Origin: a virus
Reading direction: 5' to 3' (one strand)
IMG/VR virus record: IMGVR_UViG_3300044981_000078
Coordinates: 37,669 to 101,668 of that record
DNA length: 64,000 nucleotides
Position 1 is the first letter of the stretch. Each line of letters starts with the position of its first letter. Of the stretch, positions 54,365 through 63,455 are shown piece by piece. A model generated the notes under the pieces. It was not told the DNA's origin. It saw nothing but the letters and a program-made list of their open reading frames with translations, and made no database searches. The translations under genes were made by a program, and so were the position numbers.

Positions 54365-57300
54365 CTATAGTTCGGGAGACTGTTCAATTGTTCCAAAAAT
54401 CGTGAGTGACAGAACCTCATTAGCAAAATTTTCTGCCGGAAAATTCACTTGCACTTGCATGTGCTCTGCTAGCGCCGGAACTCCAGCGGCTCGGAAATAA
54501 TATGCATTCGAAAATATACTTGATGGCTGACCGGTTGCCCCGAACACTTGCCACGGATACGCTTGAGCCTGTGGAAATGATGTAAAGCTGCCGGAAACTT
54601 CATTCAATAAGAACGAACACGCCGGAGTCGTTCCAACTCTTGTAGCTCTAACATTCACAAATGTTAATCCCGCAATCTGACCTGGGCTAACCAAGTTAAT
54701 GCTTCCCATAGTAAATCCGCAAGGATAGCTCGTACCGTTGTCTTGATATGTTGAAAAATCACGTTGCAGTATGAAGCTATTCGCTCCGATTCCACCAATC
54801 AATAACCGATGAACCCCCGGAGACACTTCAATAGACAAAACTGCTCCGGCACCGCCGGTAATAGCTGCAAACGGACTCCAGACTGGAGTTCCATTCGGAA
54901 ACTGACTCGGATTCAATCTATACCAACCAGTAGAGCCGTTCGAAACAAATATAGCGTTATCGTTTCCGCTCTCGTGAACGGTTACAAACACCTTATTTGG
55001 ATCAAATCCAGCTAACTTATCAGCTATCGGACCGCCCATTCTCTGCGCACCGCCGCTCGGGTCCATTGCAATGAACTGACTGTCTGCTGTAAATAAGTAA
55101 ATTACTCCGCCATGAATGTCCAAAGCGTTGTAGTGCAGCAGACCTATTCCGGGAACCATCGGGGTCGGAAAGAACGTATTGAATACGGGACCGCCAAGAA
55201 TTGCATATACATCGGAAGTCAAAAATACAAGAATTCCGGTCGCGGTCGGAACGATACGTGTCACCGGCTCTGGAAATTCGAAGAAATCATCTGGATTAAA
55301 TGCTTCATTGGGGTTCCCGGCTAATACATCGGGACCGCCAGAAGCGTATACAAAATTTCCCACAGCGCCCCATATTCTCTCAAAGTGATACGCCATCGGT
55401 TTAAATCCCGCAGGAGGCGGATCATTCTGATGATTAATCGGCGCTTGTATGAATGTATTCAACGATCCAGTGCCAGTGAACGGTGATTGACTAATTGTTA
55501 CTGTCTGGGTTTGTGCAACCCCACCAACGGGAGGAATATTTGGAATCTCTGTCAAGAAAAATAAGGTACTTCCGCCGTCAAGTGTAGCCCAAATCACAAT
55601 AGTGTCTACTTGTGGATCGACCGAACTCGGCATAGATAATACAAACACAGAGGCCGGGGTAGGTCCGGTTATAGTAGTTATTGGAGACGCGGTTGAAATT
55701 CCGCCTGTTTCCGAACCGGTCGGCGGTCCTAAAGGACTCGGCCAATCGGGCGGAGCGGTTGTATTATAAATATCTGTCGCAGTTCTAGATTCATATGAGT
55801 ATGCAAAACTAATACTCTTTGTAACTGCAAACCCTGGAGGAGTCTGAGCTTCAAGGTTGTACCAAATTGCTCCGGTGGTTGCAGTCCCTGCATGAACTTC
55901 ATTAACCTGACTCGTAAACTGACAAACTAAAGTTGTAGCGGTAGACGCTGTAACCTGAATAAGTACATTATTGCCTGCGTTCGTAAATCCAGCGATTAGG
56001 AAAGTCTTACCTGCTAAAGCGTTTCCTCCGCCGCCCGTTATAGTTCCAGTATATGTCGCTGTCGTACCGGACACAGTGACTTGAGTCAATGTTAAGGGAG
56101 TTCCGCCATCAGCAGTGTAGTGCCCAATCGCAGCCCATGTCGGATGTGTTGGAGAGCCGCCTAAGCCGCTATTGATAATAAATTCTATATCGCCATTCGA
56201 ATCAAGGACCGATGCACCACCGTACGGAGACGAACCCGAAGGAGGAAAGAATCCTGATGATGGAAGGAACCACTTTGTATTAGCGGCCCAATCCATAGAA
56301 TTTCCAACACAGGTCCAAACAACCGTTCCATCTGTAGTCGTTGATCCGTATCCAGTGCCCCACGGATTATACAAAGCTGTTGCAGCATGAACTTCGGCAA
56401 CCCCGCCGGTATTTGCTACGGTCAATTGGGCTGCTGTGCAGCCTATGACATTAAATGTGCCGTTATTAGATGCGTTCGTAAAACCGCTAATCGTGACCGG
56501 GGTTCCGGAAGGAATAGTTGGACTAAACGTTCCGGTATAGACTGTATTTCCTCCCGAAGCATTGGCGGCTGCTGATAAAGTAAAACTTGTACCGGGTTGA
56601 ATTGTCTGACTTTGTCCGGTCGTAGCGCAGACTTGAAAATTGTTATTTGTATCTACAATTGCACTAAACGTAGTTCCGCTAGCTGTCCACTGAGAATAAG
56701 CAGTTGACGCGGCCCAAGTGCCGGAACCGAGAGACAACCACAGCAGATCACCGTTATCTCCGACTATTTCTCCCGCAGGAATAAATGTTCCGCCCGTCGG
56801 AATCTGTGACGCGAACGGTGCTATACCCGATGCCGCCGTAGTTCCGGCGTGTCCGTTCTCAACAAACTGCCAATATACCGGCTGGCTAGGAAGGCCGTAT
56901 TTCAAACTTATTGGCTCTGTGATCGTCGCCTGCTCAAAGTTTCCAAGGACCGGGTTGCCTATAGGTACATTTAGTCCCGGGAACGCAGTATTAGTAGTCC
57001 ACACTGCCGGTATTCCAACAAACAACCACAGACACTGATTGTCCACGGTCGTCTGCTGAACTCCAGGCTTAAAATTTGGCCTAACTGATCCTGTTCCAAA
57101 ACCGCCGCCATTAGTATCAAATTGAGTCGCAATGTTTACGTATAGAGCTTTTGTAACAGAGTCGTATACTGCCACAGGACGATTTTTCGAAAAATTTGTA
57201 TTCCAATTATTAACAACTATATTTGCTGTCCACGGAATAATCGCTCCGTAGTTTCTCCACAAAATAGTATTATCTGTGGTCGTTCCGCCAAACGTATTGT

Positions 57301-58009
57301 TCCATCCGGCTGCCGGTACGCCGGGTCCGCTTGTCCCAAACTGAGTAGTGTTTATTCCACTTACGTTAACAGAGTTTAACTGCAGCATTGTTCCGCTAGC
57401 GGCATTATAAATCAATCCCATCGTTGACCAAACTGTAGATGCCTGCCACTGTGTAGCCGCGCTACCGCTTGGGGTTACTACTACCGTAGGCGCAGAAACT
57501 GGAGAAACAATCCCCCAATTAAATGCCGGTCCGGGGGTACAATTCTGCAAAATAATTTTCTGAAGATCGACTCCGTCGCCGTAGTAAAGGGTGTCGGCTA
57601 CACCTTGATAATATCCTTGACCGGCACCAGCGGACTTAGTGAATATCTGAGTCTGAATCGTCGGGGTTTGAATATACGTAGCTGTTGCGGTATCCACAAC
57701 GACCTTAATTCCGCAGTCCAGGGTTCTCCAATCATAAAACCAGTTCGGCTGAGTTGGAACTACCTGATTGGACCACTGAGACGATCCCGGTCTACGGATC
57801 AAAGTAAGCGCGTTGCTTACTTCCATGTTACTGCCGTCAATTAAAGCGTCAACATATCCGCCGTAAAACTTAGAAATCACAAAGGCCGCAGGATCGTGAA
57901 GCGGACTACGATTTGTGAAGAGCCCAGTCTCTAGTCTCGCGATATGTATAGGCTTTCCGCGACTAGGATTCCTTGGCTGGGCTCCCTGAGACTCTAAAAG
58001 TGATGGCAT
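54365..58009 (-). CDS. Tail nozzle/tubular-like protein
   Basis: This 1214-residue protein has an N-terminus RLETGLFTNRSPLHDPA, GGYVDALIDGSNMEVSNALT and LIRRPGSSQW, which follows the pattern of podovirus tail nozzle proteins (T7 gp12/P22 gp10-like). The middle ~650 residues have repeated Ig-like or beta-sandwich blocks, with NPWGTGYGSTTTDGTVVWTC and FTNASNNGTFNV type repeats. The C-terminal ~450 residues (FNPDDFFEFPEPVTRIVPT, ILVFLTSDVYAILGG) read as a beta-propeller-like nozzle domain. It is much longer than T7 gp12 (794). Confidence 0.65.
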   Translation of the reverse strand: MPSLLESQGAQPRNPSRGKPIHIARLETGLFTNRSPLHDPAAFVISKFYGGYVDALIDGSNMEVSNALTLIRRPGSSQWSNQVVPTQPNWFYDWRTLDCGIKVVVDTATATYIQTPTIQTQIFTKSAGAGQGYYQGVADTLYYGDGVDLQKIILQNCTPGPAFNWGIVSPVSAPTVVVTPSGSAATQWQASTVWSTMGLIYNAASGTMLQLNSVNVSGINTTQFGTSGPGVPAAGWNNTFGGTTTDNTILWRNYGAIIPWTANIVVNNWNTNFSKNRPVAVYDSVTKALYVNIATQFDTNGGGFGTGSVRPNFKPGVQQTTVDNQCLWLFVGIPAVWTTNTAFPGLNVPIGNPVLGNFEQATITEPISLKYGLPSQPVYWQFVENGHAGTTAASGIAPFASQIPTGGTFIPAGEIVGDNGDLLWLSLGSGTWAASTAYSQWTASGTTFSAIVDTNNNFQVCATTGQSQTIQPGTSFTLSAAANASGGNTVYTGTFSPTIPSGTPVTISGFTNASNNGTFNVIGCTAAQLTVANTGGVAEVHAATALYNPWGTGYGSTTTDGTVVWTCVGNSMDWAANTKWFLPSSGFFPPSGSSPYGGASVLDSNGDIEFIINSGLGGSPTHPTWAAIGHYTADGGTPLTLTQVTVSGTTATYTGTITGGGGNALAGKTFLIAGFTNAGNNVLIQVTASTATTLVCQFTSQVNEVHAGTATTGAIWYNLEAQTPPGFAVTKSISFAYSYESRTATDIYNTTAPPDWPSPLGPPTGSETGGISTASPITTITGPTPASVFVLSMPSSVDPQVDTIVIWATLDGGSTLFFLTEIPNIPPVGGVAQTQTVTISQSPFTGTGSLNTFIQAPINHQNDPPPAGFKPMAYHFERIWGAVGNFVYASGGPDVLAGNPNEAFNPDDFFEFPEPVTRIVPTATGILVFLTSDVYAILGGPVFNTFFPTPMVPGIGLLHYNALDIHGGVIYLFTADSQFIAMDPSGGAQRMGGPIADKLAGFDPNKVFVTVHESGNDNAIFVSNGSTGWYRLNPSQFPNGTPVWSPFAAITGGAGAVLSIEVSPGVHRLLIGGIGANSFILQRDFSTYQDNGTSYPCGFTMGSINLVSPGQIAGLTFVNVRATRVGTTPACSFLLNEVSGSFTSFPQAQAYPWQVFGATGQPSSIFSNAYYFRAAGVPALAEHMQVQVNFPAENFANEVLSLTIFGTIEQSPEL

Positions 58010-58016
58010 CTATGTT

Positions 58017-58160
58017 TTAAACTGTTTTTGCTGGCGTGGCTGATGATCCGGCAATCTGCTTCTGAAGCTCTGCGATCTGCTTCTGAAGCTCGGCAATCGT
58101 ATTCTTGTTCTGGTCATCTTGCTGCAACAAGAAACTGATTATTTGATCTCGGGTATTCAT
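58017..58160 (-). CDS. 47-residue coiled-coil mini-protein
   Basis: ATG 58160 overlaps the stop of the preceding gene (TAATG). Two exact heptads IAELQKQ follow one another, then a flexible Ser/Ala/Pro tail. It should form a short oligomeric coiled coil. A similar TAATG coupling joins other late genes. It may be a tail-tip or assembly factor (inference). Confidence 0.55.
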   Translation of the reverse strand: MNTRDQIISFLLQQDDQNKNTIAELQKQIAELQKQIAGSSATPAKTV

Positions 58161-58393
58161 TATTTTGGCGCTCCATTTTGATCTAATTTATCCGCGTAGT
58201 TTGGGTCTCCGCGAAATCCTGGTTCTAGCTTTCTTTTAACTGCGGCCTTTAGCCGCCTTCCCCACTGAGGGTTACACGACTGACAAATCCAGGCGTCACA
58301 TAATCCACAATAAGAACATTGTTTTGATGTAGTATCGAAATCAAGTAACCGGCACACATCACACATCCGAACTTCAGTATTGGTTTGAATCAT
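58160..58393 (-). CDS. Small RING-like zinc protein in the late block
   Basis: This 77-residue protein starts at ATG 58393. CDVCRLLDF, CSYCGLCDAWICQSC provide seven cysteines in RING/zinc-ribbon-like spacing. The C-terminal 35 residues are basic then polar. Function unknown. Confidence 0.6.
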   Translation of the reverse strand: MIQTNTEVRMCDVCRLLDFDTTSKQCSYCGLCDAWICQSCNPQWGRRLKAAVKRKLEPGFRGDPNYADKLDQNGAPK

Positions 58394-58406
58394 AGTTATC
58401 TCATTT

Positions 58407-60242
58407 TTAAAACCAAAGAACAGAAGCCTGCACTCCTGCAAGTGTTTCTCCTGCTTGCGTTGTAAATTGCAAAGAAACCCTATCTCCTGCGTTTAAAGAA
58501 ACAAAATGAATTCCGTCTTGACAGTTTGTGCTGGTTCCTAGTGTACAAGTAATTGTGCTTGGCGATCCGTTTACTAAAACTGTAACAACCCCCGAAGAAG
58601 CATTAACACCTCCAGCGGAAGCTGTTGCCGTCAAAAAACCCAAAGTTCCGGTAGATTGGACTGGTGTCCCTGTTCCGATTACAGTACTAGTGCAAGTTGT
58701 GGTTGTTTGATTTGGTCCCGTGCCATATAACCCAAGGGTAGACGAAGAACTAGCTACTCCAGTGCAAATTCCCGAAAGATTACGACCTGTAGCAGAAACT
58801 AAAACTCCTGTACCTAAGTATGGAGCCGAACTAACGGGTAAGACATTACCTCCCTCATCAAAAACAGTTCCAAGATTATTAATACCCACCGCAGAGCCAC
58901 TTACAGCGCTAAGATCGACATTTTTCATATGCAATTTACCGCCACTTGCGACCCAAATTGCGTTACTGCCAGTTGCGGCGTTTTCAAAACGAGCGCCTAT
59001 CAACTCTACTTCAGAAGTAGCATCGACAAATAGAAGCGCAGGTTCTGTTCCCCCCGTCGGACCCCCGTTAAATCTAGTTCCGAAGAAGCGCACATTAGTG
59101 GAACCAATAGTATTCACACTTGCATGTGGATTTGATCCTGTTGCATTCCCTGTACTCACAATAATACCACCGTATATATTACAACTAATACAACCTTGCA
59201 AAGATAAAGCGTATCCCTGTGAATAAGCCAAAATAGGCGAATAAATATCTATATATGATGCCCCATTCGTGTTTTCAATGAGAGGTGTGTTTGACGACCC
59301 CAACGCAAAATTAGGTTGTAAATTTACATTAAAAAGTCTGGCTTCAGTTCCGACAATAATCATAACCATGTTAGACAAGCCGCTAAATCCAGCAACTTGA
59401 ATATCTTGTATAGTTGCTGCATTGTATATTAGTGCAGAAGGAGACGCTGCCCCATTAAAAATAGAGCCTAATGCAGTAACCGAAAAATAAGCAACTCTCG
59501 GCCATATATGAAAACCGGACGGTGTATTTGATGAACCGCCGGAAGGAACAAAATCATAAAGCATTCCGTGTGTATCTTGCATCCCGGCAAAATTATAACC
59601 GGGAGACATTACAAATACTGTTCCTGAGCCGTATCCTCCCGTACCCACTATTCCATAAGAACCTTTAGGATTTGCCGTCCCAGTAAAAACAAAAGGTTGT
59701 CCTGATACAAGCATCGCTCCGCCCGGTAAATATACTGTTAACCCACCATTCGCGACAGCATAGTTCCACGCGGCCTGAAGCTGCGCTGTGTCATCCGTGC
59801 CCACGCACAAAATATCATTAGTTTCGGTAGCTGTCGCGTTTACGTTAACAGTAGCAGAGATAGAAGACTGAACACTTAATATAGTACCAATTAATTTAGT
59901 TAAACCTGTGCCCGGATTAATTGTATAAATAGAGCGGCCCACATCTGCGGAAGTGAAAGCAATTGTATTTGACGTAACTACTGGCTGTCCGCTCGTTATT
60001 CCGCCGTCAGCGACCCATCGCGTATTTGCGCCTACTTGAAAACAGTTAGGCGATCCGCTGCACGCAGTAGAAACATAAACCACACCATTGGCACCGATTC
60101 CAGACCCAAAACCACCGTGTAGTGCTCCGGTACTATCGATCCAAGATACAGGATTTGCGCTACCTACTGTGCTTAACTGCAAAAAGTCTTGCCCAGGTTG
60201 AGTTAGCCACTCGTTCTGTGCTGTCAATGTTGGATTTGCCAT
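58407..60242 (-). CDS. Beta-helix tail fibre (pectate-lyase-like fold)
   Basis: This 611-residue protein has an N-terminal anchor-like domain (DFLQLSTVGSANPVSWIDST) shared with the fibre at 50808. Residues ~150-450 look like a parallel beta-helix: the entry DDTAQLQAAWNYAVANGG, VYLPGGAMLVSG is the common start of pectate-lyase-fold tailspikes. The C-terminal ~90 residues are a beta-rich cap. Likely receptor binding or polysaccharide degradation. Confidence 0.7.
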   Translation of the reverse strand: MANPTLTAQNEWLTQPGQDFLQLSTVGSANPVSWIDSTGALHGGFGSGIGANGVVYVSTACSGSPNCFQVGANTRWVADGGITSGQPVVTSNTIAFTSADVGRSIYTINPGTGLTKLIGTILSVQSSISATVNVNATATETNDILCVGTDDTAQLQAAWNYAVANGGLTVYLPGGAMLVSGQPFVFTGTANPKGSYGIVGTGGYGSGTVFVMSPGYNFAGMQDTHGMLYDFVPSGGSSNTPSGFHIWPRVAYFSVTALGSIFNGAASPSALIYNAATIQDIQVAGFSGLSNMVMIIVGTEARLFNVNLQPNFALGSSNTPLIENTNGASYIDIYSPILAYSQGYALSLQGCISCNIYGGIIVSTGNATGSNPHASVNTIGSTNVRFFGTRFNGGPTGGTEPALLFVDATSEVELIGARFENAATGSNAIWVASGGKLHMKNVDLSAVSGSAVGINNLGTVFDEGGNVLPVSSAPYLGTGVLVSATGRNLSGICTGVASSSSTLGLYGTGPNQTTTTCTSTVIGTGTPVQSTGTLGFLTATASAGGVNASSGVVTVLVNGSPSTITCTLGTSTNCQDGIHFVSLNAGDRVSLQFTTQAGETLAGVQASVLWF

Positions 60243-60244
60243 AA

Positions 60245-60961
60245 CTACCTCGACCCCTGGGCTTGAACGCCCTGTTGCGCCTTAGATTGAGTTACAAGCT
60301 GAGACGCGTTAAAGTTCATATATGCTGCCGCAAATAACGCCTTATCTGTTTCTGTCAACCCTGTCGCTCGGGCGAGCAATCCCGCGATACCACGAGCAAT
60401 ATATTGAGGTGCTCTAGGGTCTTGACACGAATCCATAAAGTACCCCAGGCACAAGTTGTTATATACGTCTGAAAATGAATCCGGAATCGGAGCCCAAAAA
60501 TCAGTCAACTGTGTAAATTGAACCGGAGCCTTCTGATAAACCATGTTAATTGTATAGCTCTGATCCGGAACTGCTGACAATCGAAACACAAAATTTGAGC
60601 TACCGTCGTCATTAAGAACTGATATAGACTGAGGACGGGCCTGGGTTGTTGATGACGCTAGAGACTCGCTATTCTTCACGTCCTTCAGTTCCCAGCTTGT
60701 TGTCCCGTCGTTGGCTGTTGCCTTCTCTAAGAATCCGAAATCTGTAATACTCTGACTATAGTCTTGCGTTCCCTGAACAACAGGTCCATTCAAATTCACA
60801 CTATTACGATTGAATCTCCAGGTAAACGGCGCAGCGAGAATAATGTTACGAACCAAGCTAGCTATGCCGACAATCGGCATGAGACTTACTCCGATAGACG
60901 CCTGCTGATACCGACAAAATGGAGTAATGTAGTTAACTGTATATTGAAGATTATTAGCCAT
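60245..60961 (-). CDS. Head-tail adaptor candidate A
   Basis: This 238-residue protein ends with a helical region APIPDSFSDVYNNLCLGYF, DPRAPQYIARGIAGLLARAT, resembling the helical bundle of P22 gp4/T7 gp11-type adaptors. The middle is beta-like (QSYTINMVYQKAPVQFTQL). The same TLDPFPDKYE/IPDSFSDVYN layout recurs in the next upstream gene, implying paralogy. Position just before the fibres supports a head-tail connector or gatekeeper. Confidence 0.5.
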   Translation of the reverse strand: MANNLQYTVNYITPFCRYQQASIGVSLMPIVGIASLVRNIILAAPFTWRFNRNSVNLNGPVVQGTQDYSQSITDFGFLEKATANDGTTSWELKDVKNSESLASSTTQARPQSISVLNDDGSSNFVFRLSAVPDQSYTINMVYQKAPVQFTQLTDFWAPIPDSFSDVYNNLCLGYFMDSCQDPRAPQYIARGIAGLLARATGLTETDKALFAAAYMNFNASQLVTQSKAQQGVQAQGSR

Positions 60962-60964
60962 AAA

Positions 60965-62056
60965 TTAGAAACCCTGACCCGGACCAGGGAACGGATACGC
61001 AGCGCCGCGCCATCCGGCACCTCGTGCGCCACCACCACGACTGAATATAGACTGATCCGGAACGAACATGTTCTCTTCAAGCTCGCGATCTTCTGCTGCC
61101 CGCAAATCGTTCAAACTCTTTAACCACAGTTGATAGTTCTTTTCAAACTTAGCCTGAACAGATGCAAGAGAGCTATATCGATAGCACTGAGCGATAATAC
61201 CTTGACGAAAGTATGGTTCGTACTTATCTGGAAACGGGTCCAAGGTGTCGGACAAACTTACAAACTGCTTAGCCGGTCGCTGACCTATCAAATTAAATTG
61301 AAATACTGCGCCGGTCTGTGACGGAACAGGGAGAACTCTGATTCCAATTCCGTTGGGGTCTACAACAGTCCACACTGTTGAACCATCGGGGGTGTTTGTT
61401 CCTGGGGCCGCTCCCGCAGGGGGCCAGTTCGGTTGAGTCGCGCCACACGTACCATATACGGTCACAACCTGAAGGTTACCGTTCGGGTCTTGAACTTGCG
61501 CGATAGGATTATTCGGCTGACTGTTAGAACTAGCGTTCAATGGATTAGTATAAATAGAACCGGGGCCTGGATTGTTACCGGTTGTAGGGCTGCCTTGATC
61601 TGTTCCGCCCCACGTACCGAAGTACAACATAAAATTTGGAAAATAATTGGCTATGAATGTCGGACTTCTCCAAGAACTAGGCTGGAGGAATGATCCCGTA
61701 GCTTGGGTTAGCTGACGACCGGTCTCCACGTATCCCCAAGCCTTCGAAATACTAGTGCTGGTCATATCGATGGCTATACCGCGAGACAGCCACTCGACCC
61801 CGTAAAAACTAGTTCCGTTGGGGTTTATCAAAGCATAATCTTGCTGCCAACTGTTGGTATAAAATAACGGGAGCTTTACTTCATTCCACTTATGGGGAAA
61901 CGGCAAACCCACGATATCATTGTAAACATCGGAACAAATCGAGATAAATGGTTCTAGCTGATATCCGCTCACGTTGTTTAAGACTGGATTCACGTCTCCC
62001 AAAGGAAGGACTCTATCAAGAATTTTCTGCAAAGTCAGTTTTGACTGCGAATTCAT
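60965..62056 (-). CDS. Head-tail adaptor candidate B
   Basis: This 363-residue protein starts at ATG 62056, which overlaps the stop of the endonuclease gene. N-terminal helices (LTLQKILDRVLPLGDVNPVL, YQLEPFISICSDVYNDIVGL), a Gly/Pro/Asn-rich beta middle, then a helical end LDPFPDKYEPYFRQGIIAQC...FEKNYQLWLKSLNDLRAAED. This helix-loop-helix end parallels the 60245 protein and podovirus adaptor rings. No enzymatic motif. Confidence 0.5.
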   Translation of the reverse strand: MNSQSKLTLQKILDRVLPLGDVNPVLNNVSGYQLEPFISICSDVYNDIVGLPFPHKWNEVKLPLFYTNSWQQDYALINPNGTSFYGVEWLSRGIAIDMTSTSISKAWGYVETGRQLTQATGSFLQPSSWRSPTFIANYFPNFMLYFGTWGGTDQGSPTTGNNPGPGSIYTNPLNASSNSQPNNPIAQVQDPNGNLQVVTVYGTCGATQPNWPPAGAAPGTNTPDGSTVWTVVDPNGIGIRVLPVPSQTGAVFQFNLIGQRPAKQFVSLSDTLDPFPDKYEPYFRQGIIAQCYRYSSLASVQAKFEKNYQLWLKSLNDLRAAEDRELEENMFVPDQSIFSRGGGARGAGWRGAAYPFPGPGQGF

Positions 62057-62718
62057 GCCCCACCCCAACGAACTGCTGCACCGCGCTTACCTAGCTCTTT
62101 CAGACGAATTCTTTCTTTAGGGTCTTCAAATCGTTTCTTAGCTGCAATACTCATTTTTAAACGAGTTTCAGGAGACCACTGCTTTCCTTTATTCCAGATT
62201 GTTTCAGTCTCAAATCTTTTCTTCTGTGCCGGACCCATCTTTACACAAAGTTCTGGAGAATACTTCTTTCCTTTATTTGGTGGTACCTTACCCCTCCTAG
62301 CTACACTCATTTTTTCTTTAGTTTCTAAAGATACAACTACTCCTAAACGAGGACCGGGGCGTCCCTTGTGGGCTTCTGAATTTTTGCGATTAGATTCTTC
62401 TGTATGTTTGTGCCCCAAAAAACCACGAGTTATGTTTCCTTCTCCGCCATCTGTAAGATTTCTTAAACATCCTGTTCCTATATCAATACGACCCCAATTA
62501 TTAATAAGCTCTTTCTCTGTATCATATGCTTCTTGCTCAGAATCTCTAAACATAACAATAATTCTAGACTTATCAATGGGCGGCTGTATGTGACCACTGT
62601 GCTTTGTAAACGCACGAATACCTTTTCCTTTCCCTACATAATAAGGAGTCCCCGCAGGGTGTTCTCCGTCTTTATCCCTCATCCATAGATAGCAGTAAAA
62701 TTGAGTAGGACTAGCCAT
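62053..62718 (-). CDS. GIY-YIG homing endonuclease
   Basis: This 221-residue protein has the N-terminal GIY-YIG core with FYCYLW (GIY position), TPYYVGKGKGIRA (YIG-like), a catalytic-type Glu in YDTEKELINNWG, and LRNLTDGGEG. C-terminal NUMOD3-like DNA-binding repeats recur (HKHTEESNRKNSEAHKGR, VSLETKEKMSVARRGK, WSPETRLKMSIAAKKR). Free-standing between virion genes. Confidence 0.85.
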   Translation of the reverse strand: MASPTQFYCYLWMRDKDGEHPAGTPYYVGKGKGIRAFTKHSGHIQPPIDKSRIIVMFRDSEQEAYDTEKELINNWGRIDIGTGCLRNLTDGGEGNITRGFLGHKHTEESNRKNSEAHKGRPGPRLGVVVSLETKEKMSVARRGKVPPNKGKKYSPELCVKMGPAQKKRFETETIWNKGKQWSPETRLKMSIAAKKRFEDPKERIRLKELGKRGAAVRWGGA

Positions 62719-62739
62719 AGGTTTCTCTGGCTACAAAGG

Positions 62740-62754
62740 CAGGCTTACAGCCTG
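62740..62754 (-). other. Short hairpin before the endonuclease gene
   Basis: CAGGCT (62740-62745) and AGCCTG (62749-62754) form a 6-bp stem with a three-base loop, upstream of the GIY-YIG gene on the - strand. No U-tract; role unknown. Confidence 0.3.
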
Positions 62755-62803
62755 TCTAAGCAGTCTGTAAGTGGTTCAGGGATGGTATATCAAAAGGTCT
62801 CCT

Positions 62804-62828
62804 AAAAATTGGGGCTCCGAAGAGCCCC
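62804..62828 (-). terminator. Intrinsic terminator with UUCG loop
   Basis: On the - strand GGGGCTC-TTCG-GAGCCCC (62828 to 62811) is followed by AATTTTT (62810-62804). A 7-bp G+C-rich stem with the stable UUCG tetraloop and a U-tract, a few bases after the stop of the gene at 62834. It should end or attenuate transcription between that gene and the tail genes. Confidence 0.85.
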
Positions 62829-62833
62829 TTTAA

Positions 62834-63373
62834 TTACTCTAAACTGCTGACTGAGTTTTCAATCGGTTGTGCGGCCATCTTTACTTCTGACGAGCTTGGG
62901 GTATTTGTAGACTGAGAGAGCATATCTAACGCCTCTCGCCATCCGATTCCGGTATGATTTTCTATCTTCTTACCCTTACGAACCAAATATTCTTTGGTAT
63001 CCTGATTACGCCACTTCGCTCCGCAAATTTGGCAGCGGATATAAGCGACATTATCTGTAAACGTATGGGCGTATACCGCGAAATCGATTCTAGGCCCCTT
63101 GATTCCCTTGCCGCCTTTCTTGTGGGTACATATTGCTTGAGCCTTATTTTTCTCAGCAACATTATACTCAGCATTGATACGGCGCTGTTCATCACGAACC
63201 TGGTTAGCTCGCTGTTTCTCTTGACGCTCTTCCAAAGCCGCCTGTCGCTCTGACAATAACAATTGGACGAGCAACTGCAATGTAGCGGCATCAGACGGTA
63301 CTGCTAACGTACCGGTTGGTACGCCTAGCGCTGGCACAGGGGTGCCCTGTCCAGGCTTAACTTGATCGTTCAT
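62834..63373 (-). CDS. Zinc-ribbon protein, paralogue of the one at 17802
   Basis: This 179-residue protein has an N-terminal Pro/Gly-rich start, a charged coiled coil (ERQAALEERQEKQRANQVRD), then CTHKKGGKG...AHTFTDN...IRCQICGAKW and MLSQSTNTPSSSEVK, the same domain as in the + strand gene at 17802. It is flanked by a terminator after it and a hairpin before it, suggesting its own expression level. Unknown role. Confidence 0.6.
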   Translation of the reverse strand: MNDQVKPGQGTPVPALGVPTGTLAVPSDAATLQLLVQLLLSERQAALEERQEKQRANQVRDEQRRINAEYNVAEKNKAQAICTHKKGGKGIKGPRIDFAVYAHTFTDNVAYIRCQICGAKWRNQDTKEYLVRKGKKIENHTGIGWREALDMLSQSTNTPSSSEVKMAAQPIENSVSSLE

Positions 63374-63387
63374 ATTTTGCTCTTTAA

Positions 63388-63402
63388 CAGGGCACGGCCC
63401 TG
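63388..63402 (-). other. Intercistronic hairpin
   Basis: CAGGGC-ACG-GCCCTG is a perfect 6-bp stem with a three-base loop between the genes at 63456 and 62834. No U-tract on the - strand; perhaps an RNA-processing or stability element. Confidence 0.35.
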
Positions 63403-63455
63403 GTTCCGGTTGACCCCGGTAGGTAGGTTTTCAGCTTAAATACTGCTGTCAGATT

